Positions 12,393 to 24,502 of a DNA stretch of 64,000 bases are shown here, piece after piece. Position numbers and translations under genes: made by a program. Numbering within the stretch: position 1 is the first letter of the stretch; every line of letters begins with the position of its first letter. The notes below the pieces were generated by a model that was not told where the DNA came from, made no database searches, and saw only the letters and a program-made list of their open reading frames with translations. Source of the DNA: Lactarius indigo (Eukaryota > Basidiomycota > Agaricomycetes > Russulales > Russulaceae); contig JAFKAC010000085.1 of NCBI GenBank assembly GCA_025766275.1, positions 62,001-126,000 on the forward strand, written 5' to 3'.

Positions 12393-14042
12393 CTTTGTCG
12401 AGCGGTCGGGGTCCTATGTTAAGGTCAACAAATATAATTACCTCAGTAGAAAACGTCGTGGGTCCCAAAAAAAAAACACTTGGCGTTTCGAGAGCTGCAG
12501 CAAACCGTGAGAATGCCAAGACGGAAAAAAATGAGAAACAGAGACGAGGCGAGAGAGAGGCGCGCCGATGGGTTACTTGTAGTGCTGGAAGAGTGCGAGA
12601 CGAGGAGAGACGACCTGGACAGAATGGACGTCTAGTTGGATTGCTAGAGGGAGCCACCAATGCGGGCACCCCCGAACAGATGGGACGAGACTTGGGAACG
12701 TGCTGCTGGTCTATGAGCGCCCTAGGGACCGTTTGTGACCCATCGTTGATCGAGTTGATGCCAATTTGATACGATGTAGCAAGGTGAGTGGGCGAGATAA
12801 TGAATGACGAAAGAGAGAGTGTGTGGATGAATGGGACGGGATGAGCACAAGAGAAATCGATGGGCCAACGATGGTAATGCGGATGTCGTGGGAATGAGTC
12901 CAATATACCAGCTAAGCCACGGAGAGATGATCCGATGCAGCCCGAACACTGGTATCGTCGCGGTCGAGACTCGAAAAGTGGGCCAAAAGTAAAACTGTGT
13001 TGTCGTAAGTGGTTATGATAGCGGAAGTCGTACCAGGTACGGGTTTTGCCGACCCATGATAATCTCAAGAGTAGAGTGTTATAGAAAAACCACCAAGTAT
13101 ATGCAGAATACCTGTCCTATCTGCAGAAGAGCCACCCAGGTGTGTTAACATACCCCAGCACTTGTACCACAGTTGTCACTTTACGGCGATTTTCATGTTG
13201 ATAGGCTTACTGTAACTTGGTAGTACCGTGACAGTAACTGCGTGTGCCTCACTGGGCGCTACAGCTTACAGGAACTTAACAACGGCTAGATCCGAACTAA
13301 AATTGAATATGATCACATAACTAAACCTTGTCTGACTTGCACAATTTTTTTTAGTTGATCCCAAGTGTGATAACGTCAAGTCCCGCGTCCTTACTGTAGT
13401 GAGCTTGGTTCGACATCCAGCGTCAGGGTTTCATTCAAATTTTGCAGTACTGTACTGTACCATTGCCCGTGACGTCGCATGAGGTGAGGATTTGAATTTG
13501 AACTTGAACTTAATCCTTAAAGTAAAGATAAGACGGATGCTTCGCAAGCAACAAACTGCAGCGCTCAAAGCAAATTGTGTCAATATGCTGGAGTAAACCG
13601 GCCTAGGTCCGAGTCGTCATGCATTATGCTGGGAAGCTTATGAAGCTCAATTCTCGAAAGGCAGACACCCCACAGCGCCCACATCTTGATTCCTTGCAAT
13701 TTGTTACTGTACACTGAAACAAGCGACGACCCCGTCCTTAAGGACCTTAATCAAACTTCTGGGGCATGTTATGTATATGTCTCCATCCTGCGCAGTCCGT
13801 TTTCCAGTTTAAGTTCTCGCCCGCATGTTCCTACACTGCCACTTGGTTTCCCATAAAGGTTTCCCCCCTCTCTCGACAACCCCAACTCCGATTGACGCCC
13901 TAGACACCCATTAAAGCTTGAAGGGTGTACGCCATCCACCCGACGCTCTGGGTCCGCCTGTAGTGCTATAGCCAAGAGGCTTAGGGGAAGCTTGGACATA
14001 TCAACCTACTGCTCTACTTGGCGGCATTGGTGGCGTACGTTT

Positions 14043-15933
14043 ATGGAACAACAATCACCTACACTGCGGCTGTTGACGTCTGGCCTGAATACATTGGCTA
14101 TGTGTGTCCCTGTTTCTCTTTCGGAGGTCGTGTATTGATTAGAGAGGCGTCACTTGTTCGTGCCGGCGAAATATAGGGCTCGTTACACCCTCACAGGTGA
14201 GTGCATCCCTCTTTCGAGCCGTCGAAATTGACAATGTTGAGACATGACCATTCTAGCTACCTGTACGTTCTCCTCCGAAATCTGGTGTCCCGCCGTAACC
14301 TAATTTCTCCTAGACGTCATCTGCTTCTATGATTGGATCATATCGTTCGTTGAATCTTGACGCTTTAGTTGAGACCCGGTTGACATCGGTATTTAGGCTG
14401 GACCAGGAAGTCGCCCTCGTAAGCACATAATTTGGTTTTCATGTGCCAAGGAGTGGTTGGTTGACTGTCGTGATCGTTGACTTGCAGATATACCCTGCTT
14501 CATGGAATGTTGTGAAAGGCGCATATATATTTTGCCGCTATTACCCACTGGCAGTCGCACCGTTCCACTTGTGGGGTCTTGTCGGTAACCACGAGCAACG
14601 CTTCTGCAAGCCATACTATCACGCACTTTTCGCCTGCGCCGTACCTACAGTGCGCTTACTCATACTTCCCGTCTGATTTTTCCTCACGATTTGATTATAG
14701 ATGTTGTCAGCACAATGTAAGTAAAATCAGGTCCACGCGATCTACAAGCTGTTATTCACACTCATGTCCCCAGTCATTCTCATGTTGCGTACATATGCAT
14801 TTTCCGGGAGGAAAACACGAATTCTGGTCGTTCTTTCAATCACCTACTTGGGTCTTATCGGTGTTATTATTTGGGTGATCAGCAAACATTTATCCCGTCT
14901 GTACCAGAGACCTTGTTTCCAAGGAGTACTCCTCACCTTTAGATGCGATCACAGTGTTCCTCGGGTTCGTTATCACCAAACGCAGTGGCTGTTTTGCCAT
15001 TTCGGATCAACTAACTTTCAACGCCGCACAAGCGACCAGTGCAGCGAAGGGGATCACCTCAGTACCGGTGCCCCTTGCCTATCACATAGGGGTGCGTCTT
15101 GGACCTTGGCGTACTTGTCTGACTGCACTGACACGAGATTTCGCCCCGCTTAGATGATTTCTGTACGGCGTTTCTTGTCGTTTACTGCCACATTGGCCAA
15201 ACCAAACTTCTACTAGATACTTACGACCGTTTTCGATTGCCTCAACATGTTCATCGTGGTCTGGGTGAGTGGTGTGGCCGTTGAATTGTCCACATGAGTG
15301 ATGACTGTAGTAAATCGATATAGCACTGGATTCGGCATGGTTCTCTCGGCCCGCTAGGCCAGAGTTTTATCAAACAAGGTATGTCTTTTTAATTTACCCA
15401 ATGAGTCATCGACGTGGTCCGTCATTATTGATTTGGTTCTGGTCACGTAGGGATATTGGTCTACGTCATTATGACAGCCTTGAACGCGCTGACAATAGGA
15501 ACTTTTTTCAGGTGAGAAGCCAACGACAATCCAGACCGCGATCAATTGACTAAGTTTTGTTATAGCCCATATATGGTGCATTCAGCTATTGGTTCAAATT
15601 CTTCGCTCGCGTACATTCTACCATCCACTCTGGTGATATATTTCTCTCCCAGAGTGCGTTCGCTATGTTGATTATTGTCGGTTCCCTTTCTAGGCATGTC
15701 GGTTGTACGTATCACGCTCTCTGCAAAGTCCTTCCTGATTCAAACAATTTTCTCTGTGATTCAGAGTGCTGATGCTGCGCCAGAAAGCATCTCCGACCGA
15801 GACAGAACTCCGTCTCGAACACTCGCACATGATCAACGAAGCCCTTGAAATGATTGCCGTGGAGTGGCACCCTGAAGAGATATCAGAGAACATTGTACTA
15901 TCCAACTCGACAGATACCGAAGCTCAGCCTTGA
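14043..15933 (+). CDS. DUF6533-type membrane protein, copy C (multi-exon)
   Basis: This copy gives the clearest exon chain. The mini-exon LDQEVAL ends at a GTAAGC donor near 14,422. The next exon carries VVKGAYIFCRYYP and HLWGLVGNHEQ and ends at the GTGCGC donor near 14,651. A 16-nt exon (about 14,701–14,716) joins in phase to ILMLRTYAFSGR at about 14,773. The next intron ends in ATCACAG near 14,953, and the following exon reads FLGFVITKRSG … VPLAYHIGVRLGPW. The last exon has LMLRQKASPTETE and stops at 15,931–15,933. Conserved parts fit DUF6533 followed by several membrane helices; no biochemical role is known for the family. The start (ATG at 14,043) is placed by conservation with the other copies, but the N-terminal exons remain unresolved. 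Confidence 0.58.
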
Positions 15934-16479
15934 TATGCCCAGGCCTGTCCCCTTCTGGGGTGTACCACAATAAGTACTGCCAGTATGTTTGTTTACTGGT
16001 GAAGCGTGCCTGCGTTGCGCCGAAGCTCGAGGTCGTCGTTCAAGACCATAAATTTGTCGACAATTGCCGTGTAAAGTACTTCGAAAGCCTCAACTTTCCC
16101 GATTAGCGTGGAAATTCCAGGTGGAGGCGCGAGAAACATGTGGAGCTAGGATCATCCAGACGTCATGACGAAATGTGGGTCGAAGTTATGAAAATGGAGG
16201 AAATAATGGGATGAGAACAGGAAACGCGATCAAGGTGGAGACGGAGACGCAAGCACAGAAGCAGACGGTGATCGTTAACCCACTGGCAGGAGTAGTAATA
16301 TCTAGGAATTTCACCACCTTCAGAAAAAACTTGGGAGTCCGCCTATATAGACAAGGACCCACGCGTGCAAACGTGCCGTAACAACAGAATCAAAATCCAG
16401 GTGCTGTCTGTCCTTTCAATCTTCACAAGCTTCTACTCCAGCGCCCAAGCTAGCGCCAAGAACTGTTTGTTTGACGCTC
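15934..16479. other. Intergenic; carries one copy of a short dispersed repeat
   Basis: No gene recognised. Bases about 16,295–16,460 (GAATTTCACCACCTT … AAGGACCCACG … AGCGCC) match about 23,905–24,035 with length differences, marking a second short dispersed repeat near the DUF6533 cluster. Confidence 0.5.
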
Positions 16480-16860
16480 ACATTGTCGCGCACGGCATCA
16501 GCCAAAAAAAAAGTGGATGATTTGTGTTACCAGATCAGACAAGGTTTACAGTGATGGTATTTGATTTGTGGTGCCGTACTTCATTTTGATATTTCTCGTC
16601 CCCTGCTAGGCTGTGACAATACCTTGGACAATACAAGTACCAATTGAACTTGCAGTGAGGTGAGGTTGCAGGCCAATAAAACTTGCACTGGTCAGCACTT
16701 CGATTGTTGGTGGCGACAAGAGGAGCTAGCCTTCTCTCAGATAGTACAGGTACCGGAGGTCGAGTGCCAGGGGTGAATACTGGCTGGCAGCAGGCGCAAG
16801 AGGCTTCGTAACTGCCGATCGCAAGAGCGGGCGGCGGCGGCCCTGGATGCTGCAGCATTC
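16480..16860. repeat. Dispersed repeat R, copy 1
   Basis: Shares long stretches with about 20,404–20,840 and 49,830–50,330. Shared parts include GACAAGGTTT.CAGT, GCCAATAAAACTTGCACT, GGAGCTAGCCTTCT and GTCGAGTGCCAGG. The frames inside it have no known domain, so it may be a non-autonomous element or the remains of one. Ends are approximate because no inverted or direct terminal repeats were identified. Confidence 0.6.
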
Positions 16861-17375
16861 AGAGAAGTTGGCGGTGCGATAAACAAAACAGTTTGTGTAT
16901 CCCCGATCATGTCTCGGCTGCCAGCATACGATTATATGCAGATTTACTGGGAAGAGTCGACGCTGTTGCAACGTGTCTGCCTCCGTACACACATCGATGA
17001 GGAATTAGACAATCGCAAGCATTCATACTCGTCCCTCAGTCTCAACACGACGACGTACTAGACAGATGACTGTTCGCTTTATGAAGTACCCCTCAAAAAT
17101 TCTCATTCGAACGACTGGTCACGAGTCTAGCGAGGACGATATGGAAAGCGCTTGTCCGCCTTGGGGGCGGCGTTGGCTATAGGGTTGCGAGTCTTGTAGG
17201 CTTTGGGGGTGAATTTAATTTTTCCCTCTCGTACGAGATCGCGCGGCCACATGGATGAGCCAACAGTGAACAGGATGTACATTACAGTAATCGCTGATGC
17301 CGGAAACAAATCGACACTACGTAGACATCTATGTATGATAATTTATAATTTACCTGGCAATGCCCCAACAGAATA
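16861..17375. other. No recognisable gene
   Basis: Short spacer between repeat R and the 3' end of the Crinkler-like gene. Only frames of up to about 90 codons without motifs. Confidence 0.45.
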
Positions 17376-20002
17376 TTAGAAGACTTCACCCATTGGTCGA
17401 GATATTCGTGATCCGTTCAGCTCTCCTCGCTCCGAGTCAGTCACCGCGAGCTTGGGCTTCTTCGCATTGGGAGGCTTCATACTTTCTTCGTCAACTTCTA
17501 CCTTGTCTTGCCGAGGTCGCGACTCTTTCCAAAAGCAGTCTTTACGTGCGTCAACCATGTCGGACAACCATGCGGCAGGCCACTTGTCCCGTTCTAGTAG
17601 CGACGGTCTCTTCTGGGGATCCTTCACCATCAATTTCCCAGCAAACCTCGACAGCCACTTGTCTCCTTCCCCAACCTTGATATGATGCAGAAGAACACGT
17701 CCGCACGACCACCTGTCGGCTTTGATGGGGCTATGCATCGGCGTCAGTCCGTCTTCCTCTCCCAATTCAGGCGCTGTCCAACCCTTGGTGCCGCGATATT
17801 CATCGATCTCCGTGTTTTCGTCCTGAACTTTGATGGCTACATCGAAGTCGATTATTTGCAAGCAAAAAGCACTGTCGCAGACAAGGTTGTCGGGCTTGAT
17901 GTCGCGGTGCGCAATCTTGTGCTCGTGAAGATATGCGAGCCCCTTGACGAGACCCCAGCCGAGCTGGACGCGAACGTGAACACCACCACTGTTCATGAGT
18001 CGTTGGTTGCGGATAGATTGCTGCTTCGGTAGGATGAGCCAACCACCGGTGATTGAAGGGATAGTGTCGATCAATGAGATAATGTGCGGAGACTGCGACC
18101 GTATCGTACAGAGGTGCTGGAGAAAGTACAGCTCGTTTGATCCCTTGCGCAGGCGCTTTGCAATTAATTCGGTTTTATTCGGATCGCTCCGTCGATACAC
18201 CGTGCGAAGATGAGGTGGTAACTGCAAGACATTGCTCAGTGGAATGCCACGTGTGGAAAAATAGTTCGTCGTACCTTGTCCATAAGTTCCCAAGTGCCGC
18301 GATCTGTCTCTATGACATCTGCCACGACACCATATCCGTGAGCTTCGAGTTGTTCAGCGGCGCCACCGCCACCGCCCCTATAATTACTAGGTCCAGCTTG
18401 GTTTTCCCCATGATGGCTTCTACGATCCTTGGTTTCACCGGTGAACGTCGGCAGCTTACCGTCCTTGTCAAGATTTCTGAGATCTACCATGAGTTCGCTG
18501 ATACTTTTCGTTGTGTCTTCGTCCTCAGGCTCAGCTTCCAGAGCAGAGATGAGATTGTACAACTCCAGTGCAAATCGAATGCGGCTGCTTTTCTTACAGA
18601 GGTCGAACTGTTGAGTCGTGCGATAAACCTATGGCGATTCAACGCGGACTTTTAAAATATAGAGCCTGAGCGTTCATACCGTCCGGGTATTCTTTCCTTG
18701 ATATACGATGAAGCGCTCTGCAACTCCGGTAGGGCCGATATAGATGGCCACAAATACGAAGCTCTTGTCCTTGTAAACATCTAGGGTGTTTGCGAGTCGC
18801 ACGATGCTCGCCCCTTGAAGTAATAAGCGATAAAAATCGACCGCGGGTCTATTCGGTTGATAGGAATTGACTTTCACGGCCAACCGTGGAAGACCAGATT
18901 TCGATATAAGAAAATCACTCCTGGGTCTATAGATGTAATTTACTTTCTCGCTCCCGACTTGGATGATGAATGAAAACGGCCACGGATCTTGGCCACTGTA
19001 AGAGTGGACGTTAGTAATTAACTCAAAAGCATAATCATAAACGCGCTGACTCACAATTTAGCAGTGATTCTCTCTGCCCCGTGACTTTTGATGTTTGATG
19101 GAAGGAATTTAATGTGGTGCGCGATTGCATAAAAAAAGAACCAGTTCGCGTCACATTCCTTGAACGGTCTTCTGTTTGCTTCCGTGAGGGAGTCCCACGA
19201 CGTCGCATCAACGGACACAATATGGATGAAGTGCATGACTTCGTGTCGGTTGGCAGAGTGTGTCGTCTCTCCACCACCGAAGTAACTCTTCCAAGTCGAA
19301 TTACCAACAATCAGATTAGCGTTTGCGAGGGCCTAATTTCACCGTCAGAGGTCAAAAAACTTGATAAAATACAAAAACGACCCGCCTCATCAGTCACCTT
19401 CCGCTTTTGACCCAGCGCCTTTTTGTATGCACTGACAAATCTGGGAAGTTTCTGTGGCGCACTCTTCATGCAATTCAAAGTGAGATCCCCTGCTGTGAAT
19501 CCTCCTTTATACTCCGCCAGAATAAAGTAGTCTTCATATCTCTGGGCCAGCTCGGAAGTGAGGGAGTTTCCACCGGAAAGTGGGCGATCTTCCATCAACG
19601 TAGTGGCTGTAGCCCGTATGAGAATGCAGTGGCAGTGGCAGTAGATGACGTACCAGGCAATTTTACGAGCAGGACCTGATTGTCTGAGAGCCCAAGGTTG
19701 GTCACCTGCTCATCGGCGCTCAGCTCCTCAATGGTATCCTCATTCTCGACGTCGATCTTGCTCAATATATCCGCCAAGCTTGCTTTGATATTCACTCTGT
19801 CGATAATCAGTTCGCCCTTCGTCTTCCATACGGTGAGCTTTGGGGCAGGAACATTGGTAACATTGGGGTCGGATTGCCACTTCTCCTTGACTTTCTCCAT
19901 CAATACGTCGATATACTCATCTACGGAGGTCAGAACCGAAAAAAGCCTTCCAACCGAGGTCTGGAACGTGTGACCGACAAGGAGGAACCAGATCCTTTTC
20001 AT
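17376..20002 (-). CDS. Crinkler-like effector: ubiquitin-like header, nuclease-like middle, protein kinase C-terminus
   Basis: Six exons join in phase to about 783 residues: 20002–19654, 19606–19398, 19332–19055, 18995–18680, 18628–18275 and 18221–17376. All introns are 47–65 nt with GT–AG ends. Exon 1 reads as the header domain of the Crinkler family (begins MKRIWFLLVG, ends with VLLVKLP). Exon 4 (about residues 280–384) has the SDFLIS … RLAVKVNS pattern expected of a restriction-endonuclease-like fold. Exon 6 is a protein kinase: Lys about 524, HRDIKPDN about 608, DFD instead of DFG about 627, and APEL. Header–nuclease–kinase is a known architecture in fungal Crinkler/CR-toxin proteins, which are thought to act in nuclei, possibly of other organisms or competitors. 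No signal peptide is seen. An ATG two codons upstream (20,008) is also possible. The kinase looks usable; the usual nuclease Glu appears as Lys. Target and role are unknown. Confidence 0.75.
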
Positions 20003-20082
20003 CGTCATGATGGTCGGTGGACAACAAATGCGGCGGGAACGCCCCCCGGTCATGGAACCACGGCCCGGCCCCCCCCCTTGGT

Positions 20083-20403
20083 AAAGTCAGGTCCACACGA
20101 CTTACAAGTCATTCACACTCGTGCCTGTTATGTACTCAGTCGTTCTGATGTTGCGTACATACGCGTTTTCCGGGAGAAAAACACGAATTCTGGTCGTTCT
20201 TTCAATCACCTACTTGGGTCTTATCGGTGTTATTATTTGGGTGATTAGCAAACATTTATCCTGTCTGTACCAAAGACATTGTTTCCAAGGAGTACTCCTG
20301 ATCTTTAGATGCGATCACAGTGTCCCTCGTGTTCGTTATCACCAAACGCAGCGGCTGTTTCGCCACTTCGGATCAACTAACTTTCAATGCCGCACAAGTG
20401 AGT
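20083..20403 (+). pseudogene. DUF6533-type gene fragment, copy E
   Basis: Starts directly after a C-rich tract, inside what is an intron in copy C (GTAAAGTCAGGTCCAC; compare 14,718). It continues through the exon ILMLRTYAFSGR-like segment (LMLRTYAFSGRKTRI) and the following intron to CGCACAAG at about 20,400, where it changes abruptly to repeat R. It lacks the first half and the last exons, so it cannot encode a complete protein. It is closest to copy C, with only a few percent difference by eye. Confidence 0.75.
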
Positions 20404-20840
20404 CGTCCCCTGCCAGGCTGTGACAATGATACCGGTTTGCGTCTGGTACATAATAGTACCAATCGAGCTTGTAAGGTAAGGTCGCAGGCCAATTAAACTT
20501 GCACTTGGTCAGCACTTCAATTGTTGGTAGCGACGAGAGGAGCTAGCCTTCTATCAGATAGTACAGGTAACAGAGGTCGAGTGCCAGGAGTGAAAACTGG
20601 CCAACAGCAGGCGCCAGAGGCTTTGTGACTGCCGATCACAAGAGCGAACTCAAGGTGAACGGAAGGGTGGATAAACTGTGCCTGCACTAGATAAATGTCG
20701 ATGGGAGTACTAAGTGAGGTTTGCCCTGTGGTGTTCTGAACCTTCACGTGTGGTTCGGCGCCAATACTCGAAGAGTCGAAGCGCTCAGGTTGACTGCGCA
20801 ATGATTTGTTACAATCTTACAGAGTATCGGAGTGTGAGCG
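20404..20840. repeat. Dispersed repeat R, copy 2
   Basis: Matches copy 1 (16,590–16,850) and, in its second half, copy 3 (50,140–50,310), including GTGTGGTTCGGCG and an AGCGCTCAGGTTGACTGC-like stretch. It abuts the truncated DUF6533 fragment. Confidence 0.6.
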
Positions 20841-21417
20841 AAAGCTTGTACGATAGGAACGTAGGCCGGGCATCGGAACGACCCAGAACGACTCAGAAAT
20901 AACAAATCGAGTCTCGGCAGTTACCGAGATAATAACTACGAGGACTAGCGCAAGGACTTGGCGCGGATTTGCACAACGTCGACATGAATCACAAAATAAC
21001 AGGATATGGTCGCATTATTCATGGGGACAGAATCCACTGTGAGCCTTCTGTTAGTAAGATTTACTTTTTTATAAAGTATAGCGTATATAGTACTATTACT
21101 ACTATCGTAGTGCTCGTGAAACGATTTGTTGTTTCCTCAACCATTTCCGCAACTTTTGCATATGTAACATCTCCACGATTACGGCTCCATGACATCTCTC
21201 TCGTACCTTCGTGACCCTGGGGTAGAAAATTCCCGGCTTATCAGGAAGTTGGGGCTTGCGAAGTCCTGTCCACGGTAACCACCGACAGACTCATCATGGT
21301 CTTGCACGACGGTCGACGATCCCAGGCTACACCACCACACGAGCATGCACTTATTGACCGTTACTCTTGGTTCTTGTGCTCGTTGTAGTACATCTTTGGG
21401 AGGCAGGCCCGGGAGCA
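20841..21417. other. No recognisable gene
   Basis: Spacer between repeat R copy 2 and the 3' end of the inverted DUF6533 copy. No motif found. Confidence 0.45.
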
Positions 21418-23305
21418 TCAGGACTGAGCTTCTGCATCCGTCGAGATGGATAGTGTGAAGCCCTGCAATATTTCTTCAGTACGCCGCTCTACGGTGATCA
21501 TTTCAAGGGCGTCGTCGACCATGTGTGAGTGTTCGAGACGGAGTTTCGTCTCGGTCGGAGACGCTTTCCGGCGAAGCATCAACACTCTTTAAAAAAAAAT
21601 CCAGAAAATTTGAACCAACGAGGACTTTGCAGAGGGCCGTGAGACGTACAATCGACATGCCTGGAGAGAGAATCGACAATAATCAACAAAGCGAACGGGA
21701 CGGGTGAGAGAGAAAATCGATCACCAGAGTGGAGGGCAGAATGAACGAAAACGTAGCAGTAGCACCAAGACCATGCCGCACCAGGTATGAACTACGGTAG
21801 GACCTGGTAAGTTGACCGTAGTCCGGATAGTCGTTAACGACTTCTTACCTGAGAAAGGCCCCAATCGTCAACGCGTTCAAGGCAGTCATGATGACATAGA
21901 CCAGTATCCCTGCGCGACCAGAGCCAGATAAATAACGACACTCCACGCCGACGCAAATAAAGACTGGCCTTGTTTCAGAAAACTCTTGCCCAGCGGGCCA
22001 AGGGTACCGCGCCCCCGAACCCAGTGCTATATCCAATTTACTACGGTCATCATCCACGTGAACAAGGCAACGGTCTTCAGACCCACCCAAAGCACGATGA
22101 ACATGTTGAGGCAATCGAAAAGGGTTGCGAGTATCTAGCAGAAGGTTGGTTCGGCCAAGATGATAGCAAACTATAAGTGACACCGTACAGAGATCATCTG
22201 AGCAACAAGGACTCTCATGTCAGTATAATCAGACAAGCGCGCCAAGGTCCAAGACACACTCCCATATGATAGGCCACGGGCACTGGTATTGTACTGATCC
22301 CATGTGCTGCAGTGGCCAGTATTTCACCGATGGTCTGTACATCCGAAACGGCGAAACAGCCGCCGCGGATGGCAAGCAAGGACAAGAGGGACACTGTGAT
22401 TGCATCGAAGAGTCAGGAGTACTCCTTCATAAACAAGGTCTTCGACACAGACGGGTTATTTCTTTGCTCAGCACCCAAATAATAACGCCGACAAGACCCA
22501 AGTAGGTGATTGAAAGGACGACAAGAATCAGTTTTTTCCTCCCAGAAAACGCGTATGTACGCAACATCAGAATGACTGGGGACACGGTGGGCGCGGGCGT
22601 GATTAACAACTTGTAAACCACGCGGACCTAGACACGCTTACATTGTGCCGATAATATCTATAATTAAATGATTAGGAAACATTTGATGAAAAGTATGAGT
22701 GGGCGCACTGTAGGCATGGGACAGGCAAAAAGTGCGTGATAGTATGCCTCACAAACGTGTTGCTCGTGGTCACCAATGACACCCCATAAGTGGAACGGTG
22801 CGACGGCCATTGGGTAATATCGGCAAAATAGATATGCGCCTTTCACGACATTCCACGGAGCAGGGTATATCTGCAAATCAACAATTACAGTGATCAATCG
22901 ATCACCGCTCGGCGTAAAGAAGGCGGAGGGAGGTATATACTTACAAGTGCGACTTCCTGGTCCAGCCTAAACGCCAAAGTCAACCGAGTCTCAACTGAAG
23001 CGTCAAGATTCAACGAATGATGTGATCCAATCATAGAAGCAGACGAAGTCTAGGAGACTAATCATCAAGATGCACCAGTGGAATGCGAGGGGAACGTACA
23101 GGCAGCTAGAAAATGGTCTTGATTGGTCAACCTTGACTGCACAAGTAAAGCAACTCACTCACCCACGAAGGAATAGCGCGTCCTAGATCCCGCCAGTAAC
23201 GGCTCTCTATCAATGGATGACAACCGAAAAGGAAAGAAAGACGCACATAAACACCGAATTCATGCCGGACACCAACAGCTGCAGCGTAAGCGACTGTTGT
23301 CCCAT
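21418..23305 (-). CDS. DUF6533-type membrane protein, copy D (inverted, multi-exon)
   Basis: Minus-strand copy with the same exon order as A–C. It has an ATG at 23,305 in the conserved position, VCFYDWITS near 23,050, the LDQEVAL mini-exon, VVKGAYLFCRYYP with HLWGVIGDHEQ (about 22,870–22,720), ILMLRTYAFSGR, a membrane exon with VPVAYHMGVCLGPW, then GSGRAGILVYVIMTALN and a last exon with LMLRRKASPTETK to the stop at 21,420–21,418. The donor after VCFYDWITS differs from the GTGCGT/GTTCGT of the other copies, so splicing there may be impaired. Predicted multi-pass membrane protein with a DUF6533 domain; function unknown. Its inverted orientation shows that the cluster did not arise by simple tandem duplication. 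Confidence 0.52.
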
Positions 23306-24502
23306 AGTATAGAGGACAGCACCGACGCTGCCAAGTGGAGTAACAGATCGATATGTCTGAGCCTACTAGCAGGAACGCTATGAGTCGACAAAGGGACAAA
23401 GGGTCGGGCCGGCGATATAACCCCTCAAGCTTTAAGCCCCAGGCTTCAAGCTTAAAGCTTCAAGGGGGTGCCAAGGACGTCAATCGGGACGGGAGTTATC
23501 GACCGGGGTTATCAAGAGAGAGGAGAAACAGTCGGTGGGAAAGCGGTAATAGAAAAACGTACGTACCGTGCAAGAACTAAAAGGGTTGCCAGGGCGTTAC
23601 ATACTTCAAGGTTTTCCAAGCTAGAGAATGCTGTCATTCCCCGTCAGCGCGCAATCCAGAACCGTGAGCCCTTTCTACTATGGGCACAGCACCCTTAAAC
23701 GGAAATCGTTCTTGTAATTAAAATCAATACTTATCAAACAATACAACTGGCTTGGAACTTGCAGCAATTCGTGAACGTCCACATACAATCCCACATCTTC
23801 CGGCACCACTGGCGTGGGTGAAGAAAGGAAGTAGAATAGTATATTTAGTCGAAGATATAACGGAAAAGACAGGAAGTGAGCAAGGATAAATGATAACTAA
23901 TATCCGTGAATTTCACCACCTTTGGGTTGAGAGTCCACCAACATAAATATAAGTAAACAAGGACCCACGGCTTTCGATTCTGTCAAGCGTACCGTAAAGT
24001 AACAACTCTAGCGCTTGCTCTAGCGCCTTCGCGCTGACATCCCAGTTTGGCCCCTTTTTATTCGCCCACAGTGAGCGTCAAGGTCCCAGTCTTGCTCGCG
24101 GAGCCACATCCGGAATTATCTACGGTCGCAGGTCATACACATCCTACTTTTTACTGATCTTACTACGGAAGCAGCGAAGGATTCTCTGGATGAAGGTTCC
24201 TTGACGGATTAAATTCGTGTTCAAATTCAAAATCCGGATTCTCACCTCGTACGGCGTCACATGTCATGCCCTGTGGGAAGTCCATAGTTTTTTTTGAATA
24301 AATTCGTTTAAATGTCCATGTTATGACTCGACTCGACTCGCGCCGATTTCCACAGGGCCCATATTTGAAACCCCCTCGAATCTGCTTGAACATATTTGAT
24401 TATGCATTATATTTTGTGACTGTGTTTGACTCGGGCCGATTTCGACTGTCCCGAGTCTCGATTCTAAGTCTGCATGTATGACTCTAAGTCAAACCCTTTC
24501 CA
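23306..24502. other. Intergenic; dispersed repeat and probable transposon end
   Basis: No gene recognised. Bases about 23,905–24,035 match the short repeat at 16,295–16,460. A compact self-complementary AAGCTT-rich stretch lies at 23,427–23,462. Near 24,325–24,470 GACTCG-type motifs and GCCGATTTC recur, which may be subterminal repeats of the Tnp2 element, but no CACTA-type end was identified. Confidence 0.4.

Larger units (their letters stand above)
11805..14042. other. Intergenic region with low-complexity tracts; no recognisable gene
   Basis: Contains the two low-complexity tracts listed separately. A 227-codon minus-strand frame (12,385–13,068) overlaps a 138-codon plus-strand frame, and neither shows a known domain. 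The final 290 bases form the block shared with the upstream region of copy B. Confidence 0.4.

Noticed and set aside
12385..13068. 227-codon minus-strand frame
   Set aside because: No domain, overlaps an equally long plus frame and a low-complexity tract; likely chance.
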